Notes under the pieces: model-generated
What the model was told of the DNA's origin: nothing
What the model saw: the letters and a program-made list of their open reading frames with translations, nothing else
Databases searched by the model: none
Shown: piece by piece, positions 9,461-19,619 of the stretch
Position numbering within the stretch: position 1 is the first letter of the stretch
How the letters are laid out: the number at the start of each line of letters is the position of its first letter
DNA from: Cyrtodaria siliqua
Lineage: Eukaryota > Mollusca > Bivalvia > Adapedonta > Hiatellidae
Assembly: GCA_037043455.1 (NCBI GenBank)
Contig: JAWPHD010000007.1
Location: 983,879-1,047,878, forward strand
Reading direction: 5' to 3'
DNA: 64,000 bases
Translations under genes and position numbers: made by a program

Positions 9461-12300
9461 CTAAAAATATAAAAAATCAACAGAGACTGTAAGAGCTTTT
9501 TCAAATAATATATCTCTATGTTCATTATACATATTGCACTTAAGGATCACATGCATTTCGTCTTCTACATCTACCATACAAAGTGGGCACACACGGTCGC
9601 TTTCTCTTAAGTTCTCATAGCGTCCCGTCTCTAGCATTAAAGGTGCAACGTCACATCCAAATTTCGAAAAAGCTGATCTCGATGACGTAAAGGTAATATA
9701 AGCTGACAATACGTTTCTACACAATACTCTGATTTAAACAGCTTATTCATTCTTAACACCATTACCACTTGGACCTGTGACTCGCTTTATTCTAAGTTTC
9801 CATTCTTCAATGTGTTTGTTCATCAAATAATCAACAACAGAATTAATGAAAACAACCTTAAATGGTTTAAAATTAGTATCTTGGATCGATGTTTTAAAAA
9901 CTCGATTTAACACAGTACATTTAAACCAGTTTTTACAAGACGTTAGCCTTATTACAGGCCCAAATAAAAATACGCTTATTCAGTGTAAAGGTGTTCGTAT
10001 TGATATTGCGATACCAAAGGTGGCAAATACATTTCCATTATTTCCATTATTTAATGAAAGCAGGTTTCCAACCCATATCACCAGAGACAGCAGCCGTTGG
10101 AGTACACTTCCACGTGCCCAGGTAAAAACGCATTGCTCTATTTTGTGCAGCATTAATGTATGAATAAAATTTACAACCCCATATAGCAGTGCCATAAGAA
10201 ATAACGGACAAAACTAACGAATCATATAATTTAGAATATACATCATATGGCATACCACCTAAATACTTATATTTTGCAATTAACAAACTCATAGCTCGGC
10301 TCGCGCTCTGAGCGACTACCTTTGCTGTAACACTGTATTCTAGATATTCGGTTAAAATGATTCCAAGCAACACTATTTATCAATTATATCAATCTTATTG
10401 GTTCCACAAGTAAAACCTGACCTACATATAGAGTTAGGTCTAAAATGAACAATTTTGCTGTTAGTGGTTTTGACAGACATACTATTTACAGTGCACCAAT
10501 CATTACATTCTTTTATCAAAACTGTGACTGTCTTTAGACTCCGTAGAAGTTAAAATGATATATAGGGTCCTATAGAAACCACAGCGTCCGAACGCAATGG
10601 CATCGTAGGTCCGCACTCTACTGCAAACAAGGACTTGCAACTACAATGAAAGAGACAAAAACAACAGAAAGGGTGGTGAAGACAGGGTTACCGACTTGGA
10701 ACGGTCAGTAGGCAATAAGACCTACTGGTTAGCTTGAATCGATTTTATATGCGCACAATCCTCGCTATCATCATGTCTTCAGCACCCAAATAGACAAGAC
10801 AGTGTAAACAAAACTACATGGAACCATGGAACAAAAAACAACAGAAAGGGTGGTGAAGACAGGTATAAGCCATGTTCATTATTTTCATTATAAAGTATAT
10901 TCCCGGTAAGAACGGAATGATCCGGAATACCTGATGGAGCGAGTACACTGACATGACCAGAACGATTTTTAACATCGACTGCTCTTATCACAGAGAAGAT
11001 ATCAAATAAGGATAACTGGTCATGGCATACTAAACAATCATCTACTACAGAACAACCTTTAGATGACACAGATGTAAAGTCATTACTTGTGATTTTTTTT
11101 CCATTTAACATACACATGTTAATATTAATTAAGAACTCAAGTAAGATATCACCATATGTGTTTGTTTTTAAGTCAACAATATCTCTACCACAAACATTGT
11201 CTATACCCCAATGAAATCATCATTCTGGCCATATCTTGCATTAAAATCACCACATATGAAAACAAGTCTCTCACTCTGATACTTGTATATATCATATAAA
11301 AGGTTGTCAAAATGTTATGCACATCTGCATGACAGGACGAGTTCTCAGGAGGAATATAGCAAACACATAATCATGATATTTGTGCCTTAACTCTAACTAG
11401 AGTATACCTTCAGTAGAATTGTCTAACATGTGTATATTAAAGGAAAATGCTAATTCATTTTTAACAAAGAAACCGACTCCTCCCGAACCATATCTAGCAC
11501 GTATATGTAATTCTTTACGATTGTTACCTTAACACTGATAAACCTCAATTACAATGTTTTGGTTAGCTTTCAAATGCGTCTCTGCTATACCTATAATGTC
11601 AATATTCAGGCTATAAATGCTTGATGAACTTAAAATTGTCACTATCAGTATTTCGTTCCAAAACCCGGCGGTTAACTAGCGGCGCCCTCTGTGACCGCTC
11701 CGAGATTATGATTATTGCCACTTTGCACAACCCGAGAGCCTTGAAAGGATAATCGATTACCGCGATTCTATGCCTCAACAATTGTTATGAATTTCTGTGA
11801 CGACTTTCGCTCTTCAAGCGTCTGATCATGATGCACAAACACCTTAGGGTATTGTTGGTTGTTTTTCAACTTCGATTTAGCAACCATTACAGTACTTTAG
11901 TTTTATCACAAGCAGATTTAAATTTTGCAATTACTACTCCTGGTTTATATGCATTCTTATATGATTTCCGTTTGAAGTGCTAGCGACTGACACAGTTTTA
12001 ACCTGAATGGCTTTAGCAATCAACCATTCACTTTTTTCGCGAAGATTTTCATTAACAGTTTCAGGAAGATCACGACGTTAAGCGAGACATCAGGAGTACT
12101 TGCTGAATTATGCCTAGGCAAGTTTTGTGTTAATATCCTCCAGATCATCAGCGAATTCCTCCCGCAAAGTTCCTCAAATGTAACTAGACTGGCATAGAAT
12201 TCTTTCTTGATTCGGTCAAGCTCGATGTTGACACGTTTATCTAGCAACTGTGCAACCTTCGATGATATACGCTGCTCTAAGCTAGATTCAAGTTTGTCAA
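9461..12300 (-). pseudogene. internally deleted non-LTR retrotransposon (LINE)
   Basis: Read on the minus strand from high to low coordinates, the order is that of a two-ORF LINE. A charged coiled-coil ORF1-like end lies at about 12020-12300 (LDKRVNIELDRIKKEF). An APE-type endonuclease lies at about 11640-10779, with IGIAETHLKANQN, RARYGSGGVGFFVKNELAF, CGDFNARYGQNDD and a late SGIPDHSVL; the ETH and GDFNA motifs are catalytic-domain hallmarks. The C-terminal part of the reverse-transcriptase ORF follows at 10373-9461, ending in CPLC...H...C zinc-knuckle spacing (CPLCMVDVEDEMHVILKC). Only about 400 bases separate endonuclease and C-terminus, so the catalytic RT core is deleted. That gap (10640-10860) holds pieces of dispersed repeat A. 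Frameshifts and stops occur throughout. Confidence 0.85.
10640..10870. repeat. dispersed repeat A fragments inside the LINE
   Basis: ACAACAGAAAGGGTGGTGAA occurs twice (about 10660 and 10840). Between the two copies lie GGTTACCGACTTGGAACGGT and a GGCAATAAGACCTACTGG stretch like the repeat A body. The duplication may reflect target-site or local tandem duplication. It sits exactly where the RT core of the LINE is missing. Confidence 0.55.
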
Positions 12301-12905
12301 TACGCTCCGTCAGGCAGAAAACATCGTATGCATATCGGTAGACATCTTGGCTAGAATCTGTTTGACACTAGGATCATGTGCCGATTGAAAGGATAGGTTT
12401 AATGCCGGTAATTAAGAATCCGTCATTGAATATGCATAAAATGAATTATGAGTTGGTAACATTTAATTCGACACTCCGGTTTTGAGGTTTGGTTTGGCTG
12501 GTTAAACCCGTTTATAGTGTGTCTATATATCGAGAGTGATTAATCTAAGTTGCAAAAACTTGTTTCGCAATCAATGTAAAATAAATATGTTTAAACTAAA
12601 CTAAACTAAACTATAGAACTTGGATTCTCAATGTGTAAGTTATATATATATCTTGTCGTCAGTAGGTTAAGAAACGGTGTAACTAATTTACAAACTTGGC
12701 TGATGTTGGCGGGATAGCTACTTTATTTTACTGGCCTGCATCATCAGTTGTGGACATTTGAGATGTTGGTTTTATCATCTCTTCTTCCATACAGAGTAGG
12801 AAGGTTAAATCAGCTATGACAGCGGTCAATTAAGAGTCTTGCTTCTAGACAATGGACGGGTTCAACTGCAGTTCACGTGCAGATAAAAGAATGGACGGGT
12901 TGCAC
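12301..12905. other. no gene seen
   Basis: No coding region or recognised repeat, apart from a small AAACTAAACT run near 12590-12612. Confidence 0.4.
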
Positions 12906-12907
12906 TG

Positions 12908-13363
12908 TAATAAATACTTATAAAGGTGATCCTTTGAGAGCAACAAACACAATTAAGAGAATAAAGCAGCAGACTCGGTTTTATTGAGTCTGTTCATGAG
13001 AAGTAATGAAAGAAGCAACACTTCTCACGCCTCCTAACACCGGCTTAAGCGGTATTCTACTTCAAAGCCATCTATATTGGGCTCGTTGGTCCCAAAGGAC
13101 CAGTAAAAAATAACACTACTGATTCGTAGCACGGGGAGACGTTTTACAGCCGCCATACTGTACTAAACGAACGCTAGTGTGAATGTTAATAAATACTTAT
13201 AAAGGTGATCCTTTGAGAGCAACAAACACAATTAAGAGAATAAAGCAGCAAACTCGGTTTTATTGAGTCTGTTCATGAGAAGTAATGAAAGAAGCAACAC
13301 TTCTCTAGCCCCCTAGCACAGGCTTAAGCGGTATTCTACTTCAAAGCCATCTATATTGGGCTC
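12908..13363 (+). repeat. 177 bp direct repeats, LTR- or SINE-like
   Basis: About 177 bases starting TAATAAATACTTATAAAGGT occur at 12908-13084 and again at 13187-13363, about 279 bases apart. Both copies contain CTCGGTTTTATTGAGTCTGT and AGCAACACTTCTC, and both end near TATATTGGGCTCGT. The internal TCGGTTT...GAGNCTGTTCATGAG...GTAGTGAAA layout also occurs in the blocks at 13462-13810 and 48487-48823, so all belong to one related family. They could be two LTRs around a tiny deleted interior, or a tandem SINE-like pair. Confidence 0.6.
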
Positions 13364-13461
13364 GTGTAAGTCGGTTATAGTTCACTACTTTATAGGAAAA
13401 AGAGTTAAAATGTTATTTATTGAAAAAAACATATTTAGTTTTCCTGTAAAAAAAAACAATA

Positions 13462-13810
13462 TGATGATGGACCTTTGGAAACAGCCGAGCACGACACATA
13501 CGACATATTGCAGTCTCGGTTTGATTGAGACTGTTCATAAGCAGTAGTGAAATATGCTCGCTACCGCTCACGCCCTCTAGCCCCGGGTTGAGCAGAACTC
13601 AATATTCATAAAAATCAACAGTAAGAATGTTAACCATCCCGAAGATGGCAAACATATGGCGGTGGATATAGCAATATTTGTATCTTTATTTCATCCCCTA
13701 TATCTAGCGGAGTATGGTCTCAGGATCTAATAAAAGTGTTTGCCCTGAAGAGCGAAATAAACAAAAAGGAATTTAGTTGGGAGCAGCGGTTATGAAGCCT
13801 GCGTATCACA
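13462..13810 (+). mobile_element. solo LTR-like block
   Basis: This 349-base block is shared with 48487-48823. Both begin TGAT(G/A)ATG(G/A)ACCTTTGG and end GAAGCCTGCGTATCACA, so they have the TG...CA ends expected of LTRs. Both contain AATAAA-type signals near the 3' end (AGAGCGAAATAAACA). I could not see a target-site duplication at either copy, so solo-LTR identity is a suggestion only. Confidence 0.45.
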
Positions 13811-14382
13811 AAACATTCCAGAGTATGTTTTTATAGTGTCGTCAATAACTACATAATATCTATTATATATTATATACATATTTTTAGTTCCCTACTATGT
13901 TGCCAACTGTGGTCTGCGGTAGCTAGCGCTCAGTTGAACTAATGCCCTTAAAAATCAAATAAATGACTACAAATATGTACTTATTGAAGGTACTGAGAGA
14001 GATCAAACGTGCACAGTCGAGACCACCATCAAAAGCATCAAAACAATATGTCCATCAATATACCATTGTTTCACAGACGCGTATTTTTCTTTTCTTTTTC
14101 ACATTTAAGTGAAAGTAAACACTCAGACCGGAAGCCACGTCATCCAAATGGACTTCCATAACACTGGACAATGGACATTGATTTCAACGATTTATTTTAA
14201 GCAAGTATTTAAGTGAAGCATTTATGGACTAACTTCTTATCTGCATCACCAGTCTAATTGTGTGCATCCATCAAATATTGAAGCATTTTATTTGAGTATT
14301 TACTAGCAGAAATTAATAAAGCTGGATTTAAATAAATTTACTTGTTTGAAATAGTTTTACCAAGAAATCGTATTATCTAAAC

Positions 14383-14538
14383 ATGAGTCTTTCCTTCTGC
14401 TTGTTTTGCCTTTTAACAGTAAAGCATATCGACAGTCATACAATTCTGGATGTCGACAGGTTACTAACTCATTTATTCACCGACAGTGGATATAACAAAC
14501 ACATAAGGCCGACAATCAATCAGAGCGTGGCTACCCAG
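14383..14538 (+). CDS. Cys-loop (nicotinic receptor-like) subunit, exon 1
   Basis: The 52 codons from ATG at 14383 begin with a hydrophobic signal peptide (MSLSFCLFCLLTV). They continue into the start of the extracellular ligand-binding domain: LLTHLFTDSGYNKHIRPTIN, then QSVATQ. This is the pattern LL..LF....YNK.IRP..NQS found at the mature N-terminus of nicotinic acetylcholine receptor subunits. The exon ends CAG at 14538, followed by GTGAGA, a good splice donor, in phase 0. Reading on would hit a TAG three codons later, so splicing is needed. Exon 2 begins in the same phase with VSVYQSISYIEELD, which continues the family alignment without a gap. The start has a weak Kozak context. The bases around this donor recur throughout intron 1. 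Confidence 0.85.
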
Positions 14539-17500
14539 GTGAGACATTAGAGTGTGTGTATGCCATTGTAATTATTGCGTGGGCTTCTAAAGATACCTAT
14601 TTTATCAATCAGAGCATGGTGTCACGTGTAAAACAGTGTGTGCATGTCAAATAATTATTGCGCGGTCTTCAATAGATACAATTTTTATCAACCGGAGCGT
14701 GGTTTCCCAAGAAAGACATTGTTTGTATGCCATTGTAATTCTTGCGCGAGCTTCTAAAGAGACATATGATACCAATCAGAGCATGGTGTCTCATGTAAAA
14801 CAGTGTGTGCATGTCATTTTAATTATTGCGCGGTCTTCTATAGATAAAACTTTTATCAACCACAGCGTGGCTTCCCATGTAAGACATTGTGTGCATGCCT
14901 TTATCATTATTGTTCGAGCTTCTAAAGATACATATTTTATCAATCAGAGCGTGATTTTCCATGTAAGACATTGTGTGTAGGTCATTTTAATTATTGTGCG
15001 GGCTTCTAAAGATACATAGTTTATCAATCAGAGCGTGGTTTCCCATGTAAGACATTATGTTTATGCCATTGTAATTATTGCGCGGGCTTCTAAAGAGACA
15101 TAGTTTATCAATGAGAGCGTGGTTTCCCATGTAAGACATTATGTTTATGCCATTTTAATTATTGTGCGGGCTTCTAAAGATACATAGTTGATTAATCAGA
15201 GCGTGGTTTCCCATGTAAGACATTATGTTTATGCCATTGTAATTATTGCGCGGGCTTCTAAAGATACATAGTTTATCAATCAGAGCGTGGTTTCCCATGT
15301 AAGACATTATGTTTATGCCATTGTAATTATTGCGCGGGCTTCTAAAGATACATAGTTTATCAATGAGAGCGTGGTTTCCCATGTAAGACATTATGTTTAT
15401 GCCATTTTAATTATTGTGCGGGCTTCTAAAGATACATAGTTGATTAGTCAGAGCGTGGTTTCCCATGTAAGACATTATGTTTATGCCATTTTAATTATTG
15501 TGCGGGCTTCTAAAGATACATAGTTTATCAATGAGAGCGTGGTTTCCCATGTAAGACATTATGTTTATGCCATTTTCATTATTGCGCGGGCTTCTAAAGA
15601 TACATATTTTATCAATCAGAGCGTGGTTTCCCATGTAAGACATTATGTTTATGCCATTTTAATTATTGCGCGGGCTTCTAAAGATACATATTTTATCAAT
15701 CAGAGCGTGGTTTCCCATGTAAGACATTATGTGTATGCCATTGTAATTATTGCGCGAGCTTCTAAAGATATATATATATGTTATCAATCAGAACGTGATT
15801 TTCCATGTAAGGCATTGTGTGTATGTCATTTTAATTATTGTGCGGGCTTCTAAAGATACATAGCTTATCAATCAGAGCGTGGTTTCCCATGTAAGACATT
15901 ATGTGTATGCCATTGTAATTATTGCGCGAGCTTCTAAAGATATATATGTTATCAATCAGAGCATGATTTTCCATGTAAGGCATTGTGTGTATGTCATTTT
16001 AATTATTGTGCGGGCTTCTAAAGATACATAGCTTATCAATCAGAGCGTGGTTTCCCATGTAAGGCATTGTGTGTATGGTATTGTAATTATTGCGCGAGCT
16101 TCTAAAGATACATATCTTATCAATCAGAGCGTGATTTTCCATGTAAGGCATTGTGTGTATGTCATTTTAATTATTGTGCGGGCTTCTAAAGATACATATT
16201 TTATCAATCAGAGCGTGGTTTCCCATGTAAGGTATTGTGTGAATGTCATTTTAATTATTGCCCGAGCTTCTAAAGATACATATTTTATCAATCAGAGCAT
16301 GGTGTCGTATGTAAAACAGTGTATGCATGTAATTTTAATTATTGCGTGGTCTTCTATAGATACAATTGTATCAACCAGAGCGTGGTTTCCCATGTAAGAC
16401 AGTGTGTGTAGCCATTGTAATTATTGCACGAGCTTCTAAAGATACATTTTTTATCAATCAGAGCATGGTGTCGCTTGTAAAACAGTGTGTGCATGCCATT
16501 TTAATTATTTCGCGGTCTTCTAGAGATAAAACTTTTATCAACCAGAGCGTGAATTCCCATGTAACACATTGTGTGTATGCTATTGTAATTATTGCGCGAA
16601 CTTCAAAGATACGTTTTTTATCAATCAGAGCATGGCGTCGCATGTAAAACAATGTGTGCATGTCATTTTAATTATTACGCGGTCTTCTATAGATAAAACT
16701 TTTATCAACCAGAGCGTGAATTCCCATGTAAGACACTGTGTGTATGCCATTGTAGTAATTGCGCGAGCTTCTAAAGATACATATTTTACCAATCAGAGCG
16801 TGGTTTCCCATGTAAGACATTTTGTGTATGCCATTGTAATTATTGCGCGGTCTCGTAAAGATAAATCGTTTATATAGGCATTGTGTCGCATGTAAAACAG
16901 TGTGTGCGTATCATTTTAATTATTGCGCGGTCTTCTATAGATAAAACGTTTATCAAACAAAGCGTGGTTTCCCATGTAAGACATTGTGTATATGCCATTG
17001 TAATTATTGCGCGGGGCTCCTAATGATACATATTTTATCAATCAGAGCATGGTGTCGCATGTAAATCAGTGTGTGCATGTCATTTTAATTATTGCGCGGT
17101 CTCCTAAAGATAAATCGTTTATCAACCAGAGCGTGGTTTCCCATATAAGACATTGTGTATATGCCATTGTAATTATTGCGCAGGGCTTCTAAAGATACAT
17201 ATTTTATCAATCAGAGCATGGTGTCACATGTAAATCAGTGTGTGCATGTCATTTTAATTATTGCGCGGTCTCCTAAAGATAAATCGTTTATCAACCATAG
17301 CGTGGCTTCCCATGTAAGACATTGAGTATATGCCATTGTAATTATTCTAAAGATACATATTTTATCAGTCCAACCATGGCGTCACATGTAAAACAGTGTG
17401 TGCATGTCAAATAATTATTGCGCGGCGTTCTAAAGATATAACTTGTATCAACCTGAGCGTGGTTTCCCATGTAAGACATTGTGTATATGCCATTGTAATT

Positions 17501-17545
17501 ATTGCACGGGGCTTCTAAAGGTAAATCGTTCATCAATCAGAGCAT
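14500..17545 (+). repeat. 84 bp tandem array derived from the exon 1 splice junction
   Basis: About 36 monomers, with spacing of exactly 84 bases where I measured it (15031, 15115, 15199, 15283). Each monomer contains ATCAATCAGAGCGTGG, then TTTCCCATGTAAGACATT, matching the last bases of exon 1 and its donor (ATCAATCAGAGCGTGGCTAC, then CCAGGTGAGACATT). Two main monomer types exist. One carries GAGCGTGGTTTCCCATGTAA; the other carries GAGCATGGTGTCGCATGTAA with TCTATAGATAAAAC. They alternate in places, so there is higher-order structure. Because 84 is a multiple of three, several stretches stay open in the exon 1 frame, which explains the open frames here. I do not regard them as genes. Confidence 0.9.
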
Positions 17546-17612
17546 GGGACTGCGAAGTTTACAGGTAATATGACCAATTTTTTATTCTAAAGCGTTTCCT
17601 TTTGTTCCACAG
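14539..17612 (+). other. intron 1 of the receptor gene
   Basis: A 3074-base intron between CAG|GTGAGA and the acceptor TTCCTTTTGTTCCACAG (ending 17612). It is almost wholly occupied by the 84 bp tandem array. The polypyrimidine tract just upstream of the acceptor is outside the array. Confidence 0.8.
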
Positions 17613-18770
17613 GTCTCCGTTTACCAAAGCATCTCCTACATAGAAGAGCTCGACGTCGCTTCCGGAAACTTATTGGCGATCGGCTCGCTCCGCCTAGTCT
17701 GGTATGACGAGCTTCTAGTTTGGAATGCCAGTGAGTTTGGAGGAATTACCAAGTTAACTCTACCGAGAGACCACATCTGGAAGCCAGAACTTGTACTTAT
17801 AAGCGCAACATCGAAGGACGGTGTATCTGTTGGAGATGGCATTTTGTCTAATGCTTGGGTAGATGACAAGGGAGAAATCTTTATGACAACGGTTGCCTTT
17901 TTCCGTACAAAATGTACAACAGACACCAGCCGTTTCCCGTTTGATTCACACGGGTGTACGTTTAGGTTTGGTTGTAACGGCTATGACATAAGTGATATAG
18001 TTTTTACGTCTTCCTTCAATACAATCGGTTTATTTTTGCGGGAGGAAAACCCTGAATGGGTAGTGGAAAAAACAGAAGGAAGTGCGTACGAACTAATAAA
18101 TGGGAAGACAGCAATATCAGCCATCGTAAACAAAATAACTTTAAAACGGCGACCAACGTTTATACTGATACACAGTTTTTTGCCGCTCATTCTTCTTCTC
18201 GTGCTATGCATTGTCTCGTCCTACGTGCCGGCAGATTCCGGAGAACGGTTATCTTTTTCAATAACCGTGTTCTTATCATTCACTGTAATGAGTAGCTCGT
18301 TTCTTGCAAATTTGCCACGAAATTCAATCCAGATTTCACTGAGTTCATATCTGACAATAGCAGGAAATGTAATCAGTACACTTGGTGTTCTATGGAGTGT
18401 GATTATTGTTCGTCTGTCAAAGCGTATAGAAGCTCAATATATCATTCCAAAACCTTTAGTGAAGATCACACTTTGGATGAAGAAGAGGTCACGCAATTTT
18501 GAATGGCCACAACGTGGTAAATTTGCAAAGAACAGGGTTTGCAATATAAAAGAAAACGAAATTGATAACAGTGTCACTATTGCAGATATAACCGATGACA
18601 TCAAAACTGATAAAGAATATAACAAAGAAAGTGAGGTCATAACGCCCGAGGGCTGCAGCGTTTCTTGGTCAGAAGTCGCAGATACTCTAGACATGTTATA
18701 TTTTACTTTCACACTTATGTTGGTACCAACTTTGCTAATACTGTTTTTCATTGCAGCTGTGGTAATGTAA
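17613..18770 (+). CDS. Cys-loop (nicotinic receptor-like) subunit, exon 2
   Basis: This exon supplies residues 53-437 and the stop. The ligand-binding domain continues with LRLVWYDELLVWN and WKPELVL. The Cys-loop is canonical: Cys153 and Cys167 with 13 residues between them, including FPFD. Four membrane helices follow: M1 about 235-257, M2 about 263-286 (preceded by SGER, with Leu at the 9' position), M3 about 294-320 and M4 about 413-436. The cytoplasmic loop of about 90 residues is charged. The Glu at -1' of M2 is typical of cation channels. The protein should be a plasma-membrane pentameric ligand-gated channel subunit. Unusually, the aromatic ligand-box residues are absent: loop A has Ile for Tyr, loop B reads GCNGYD without the Trp, loop C has no vicinal Cys pair, and the loop D Trp aligns with Ser. 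It is therefore a non-alpha, divergent subunit. The stop follows M4 directly; a GTAAGT overlapping it could in principle be a donor to a further exon. Confidence 0.92.
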   Translation, partial: VSVYQSISYIEELDVASGNLLAIGSLRLVWYDELLVWNASEFGGITKLTLPRDHIWKPELVLISATSKDGVSVGDGILSNAWVDDKGEIFMTTVAFFRTKCTTDTSRFPFDSHGCTFRFGCNGYDISDIVFTSSFNTIGLFLREENPEWVVEKTEGSAYELINGKTAISAIVNKITLKRRPTFILIHSFLPLILLLVLCIVSSYVPADSGERLSFSITVFLSFTVMSSSFLANLPRNSIQISLSSYLTIAGNVISTLGVLWSVIIVRLSKRIEAQYIIPKPLVKITLWMKKRSRNFEWPQRGKFAKNRVCNIKENEIDNSVTIADITDDIKTDKEYNKESEVITPEGCSVSWSEVADTLDMLYFTFTLMLVPTLLILFFIAAVVM

Positions 18771-18929
18771 GTACGAGGAGCTTTCAAATTGTAATGCAAC
18801 TGCGTTTATACAAAACTAATAACAGCAATTCCGATCATTTTTTTTTAAATTTCATTCCCTCAAAGTTATTCCCATGAGCAGATATACACATTTTTAAACG
18901 ACAATCCAATCCTGGAACGCTTTCTCGTA

Positions 18930-19400
18930 CTCTTCCCTGGGTATACTGGCAAGGCATTGGTAAACTGCTACCCTGAATTGTTTCCGCCCACTTTTAGTTG
19001 CGGCTCAAAAAATGAAGCTATATCTCATTACATCACACTGTGTCCGCAAATCGCCGTTTATCGTATTTTTGGAAACTTTTTAACAGTTGTTTAGCCATTG
19101 ATACACGTTTTTGCTTTTTCTCGTAAGTAGGCATATGTGGAATTCATCTGCCACAAATCTTTCGCATTTTCAAATGGTTTCTCATAATTTTGTGCACTGC
19201 TCCTGATGAGATCCCAACAAGCATAGCTATTTGTCGCGTAGTCTTTTTGGATGATATTTTCCACTGTAACTGTCCGAGGTTTTCCAGATTAAAGGGCATC
19301 TTTAATTAAATGTATTCCAGTTTTAAACTTAGCAATCCACCTTGTAACAGTTGCACAGGAAACTTGATTCTCTCCATAACCAGTACATACTTCCGTATTT
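18930..19400 (-). pseudogene. mariner-type transposase relic
   Basis: The minus strand shows GYGENQVSCATVTRWIAKFK, then TGIHLIKDA and SGKPRTVTV (about 19280-19400). Further on are HLKMRKICGR, IPHMPTYEKKQKRVSMAKQL and LKSFQKYDKRRFADTV (about 19050-19190), and FFEPQLKVGGNNSG (about 18980-19010). This is the order in mariner transposases: helix-turn-helix, the RWIPHxLT linker, then the region near the second catalytic residue. Stops and frameshifts interrupt all parts. It lies 160 bases downstream of the receptor stop codon, in antisense orientation, so it may be transcribed as part of the receptor 3' UTR. Confidence 0.8.
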
Positions 19401-19619
19401 GTAGCTCTTTTTCCTACCGCTTTACACTAGTGTATATGAGTAGGTGTTTCTAAATGACCAATTTATGATATTAAAAAAATACATGCAGCTATAAAACTGG
19501 TATTGCTGGCAAGGTAAAACGTGGAATTACACATGGGTAAATGTTCATGGGGAAACACGCCGTCACTAATACAGCTAAAGGACCAGTTGCATTACAATCT
19601 GAACGCTCCTCGTACATGA

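Noticed and set aside
12908..13363. Identification as the Steamer retrotransposon LTR of clams
   Set aside because: Length alone (177 bases) is suggestive, but I cannot compare sequences and no gag/pol lies between or next to the copies.
14636..17536. Reading frames of 60-116 codons in the receptor intron (HVRHCVYAIVIIARASKDTY-type)
   Set aside because: They translate the 84 bp intronic array. Starts are arbitrary Met codons inside monomers, and the frame is open only because the unit is a multiple of three.
14500..17545. CRISPR-like array
   Set aside because: The units are contiguous 84 bp monomers with no constant short repeat and unique spacers, and the DNA is eukaryotic.
17636..18799. 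Minus-strand frames of 60-121 codons opposite the receptor exon
   Set aside because: Shadows of exon 2; no domain, and the plus strand has an unambiguous receptor translation.
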